Positions 63,957 to 64,000 of a stretch of 64,000 nucleotides of DNA are shown here, piece after piece (within the stretch, counting starts at the first letter, position 1; every line of letters starts with the position of its first letter). A model generated the notes under the pieces. That model was not told the origin of the DNA, ran no database searches, and saw only the letters and a list, made by a program, of their open reading frames with translations. The DNA is taken from contig JAKVBK010000009.1 of NCBI GenBank assembly GCA_022447275.1, positions 16,150 to 80,149 on the forward strand. Reading direction: 5' to 3'. Origin of the DNA: Oceanicola sp. GTDB lineage: Bacteria > Pseudomonadota > Alphaproteobacteria > Rhodobacterales > Rhodobacteraceae. The position numbers and the translations under genes were made by a program.

Positions 63957-64000
63957 ATGGCACAACCGAGCGCGGCAATGTTGGTGATCGGAGATGAGAT
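63957..64000 (+). CDS. CinA/MoaB-like molybdopterin-binding protein, 3' partial
   Basis: The last 44 bases encode a start ATG (63957) with AGAGGGG upstream, then A-A-M-L-V-I-G-D-E-I, the typical N-terminus of the CinA N-domain / MoaB-like family found in many alphaproteobacteria. GTG at 63951 is an alternative start. The gene continues outside the window. It diverges from sfsA. Confidence 0.6.
   Translation, partial: MAQPSAAMLVIGDE

Overview
The window looks like a chromosomal segment of a Rhodobacteraceae (roseobacter-group) alphaproteobacterium. The evidence is high G+C, a Rieske/cytochrome b/cytochrome c1 operon with alphaproteobacterial proteins, the cell-cycle methyltransferase CcrM next to RNase HII, a glnK-amtB pair, split mlaA-mlaC genes, and a short intergenic repeat (core AAAATACTCCGGGG) at several gene ends. 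No rRNA, CRISPR array, insertion sequence or phage gene was seen.

Positions 1-26583 are the unusual part. One open frame longer than 20.5 kb, already open at the window edge, encodes at least 6,859 residues of a giant multidomain, presumably surface or secreted, protein. It carries CARDB-like, Ig/cadherin-like, beta-propeller-like, RHS-like and dockerin-like parts, an alpha/beta-hydrolase-like segment with Asn where the catalytic Ser is expected, a zincin motif HExGHxxGxxD and a low-complexity C-terminal tail. It is followed, with overlapping or nearly overlapping codons, by a GAF-TM-HlyD-like adaptor, a PqqD-like/M50 protease/HlyD-like fusion and a short SecA-like ATPase. There is no ABC transporter in the set. 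I read this as a candidate dedicated export and processing system for the giant protein. It ends about 235 bp from the 3' end of a tRNA-Lys gene, the usual side for an integrated island.

From 27 kb on the content is mainly core genome. 27.0-31.3 kb: dapF, mtaB, a PaiB-like protein, a glutathione S-transferase and an outer-membrane barrel. 31.7-34.5 kb: petABC. 34.6-36.0 kb: a small membrane-protein gene that appears frameshifted, then aroC. 36.1-39.7 kb: a membrane-anchored winged-helix protein, two small secreted proteins, rnhB and ccrM. 39.8-43.7 kb: fadH and the convergent glnK-amtB nitrogen genes. 44.0-49.5 kb: a class A penicillin-binding protein and a type I secretion ABC/HlyD pair.

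49.7-56.6 kb: mlaA-mlaC (retrograde phospholipid transport), a RidA-family protein, a glycerophosphodiesterase, a FemAB-like acyltransferase, phhB, a peroxiredoxin, an FAD oxidoreductase and rsmD. 57.0-64.0 kb: an unrecognised 972-residue membrane-anchored protein, a hemolysin III family protein, a lone TRAP binding protein, map, sfsA and the first codons of a CinA/MoaB-like gene. Start sites were set from Shine-Dalgarno spacing and family length where possible, and several are flagged as uncertain.
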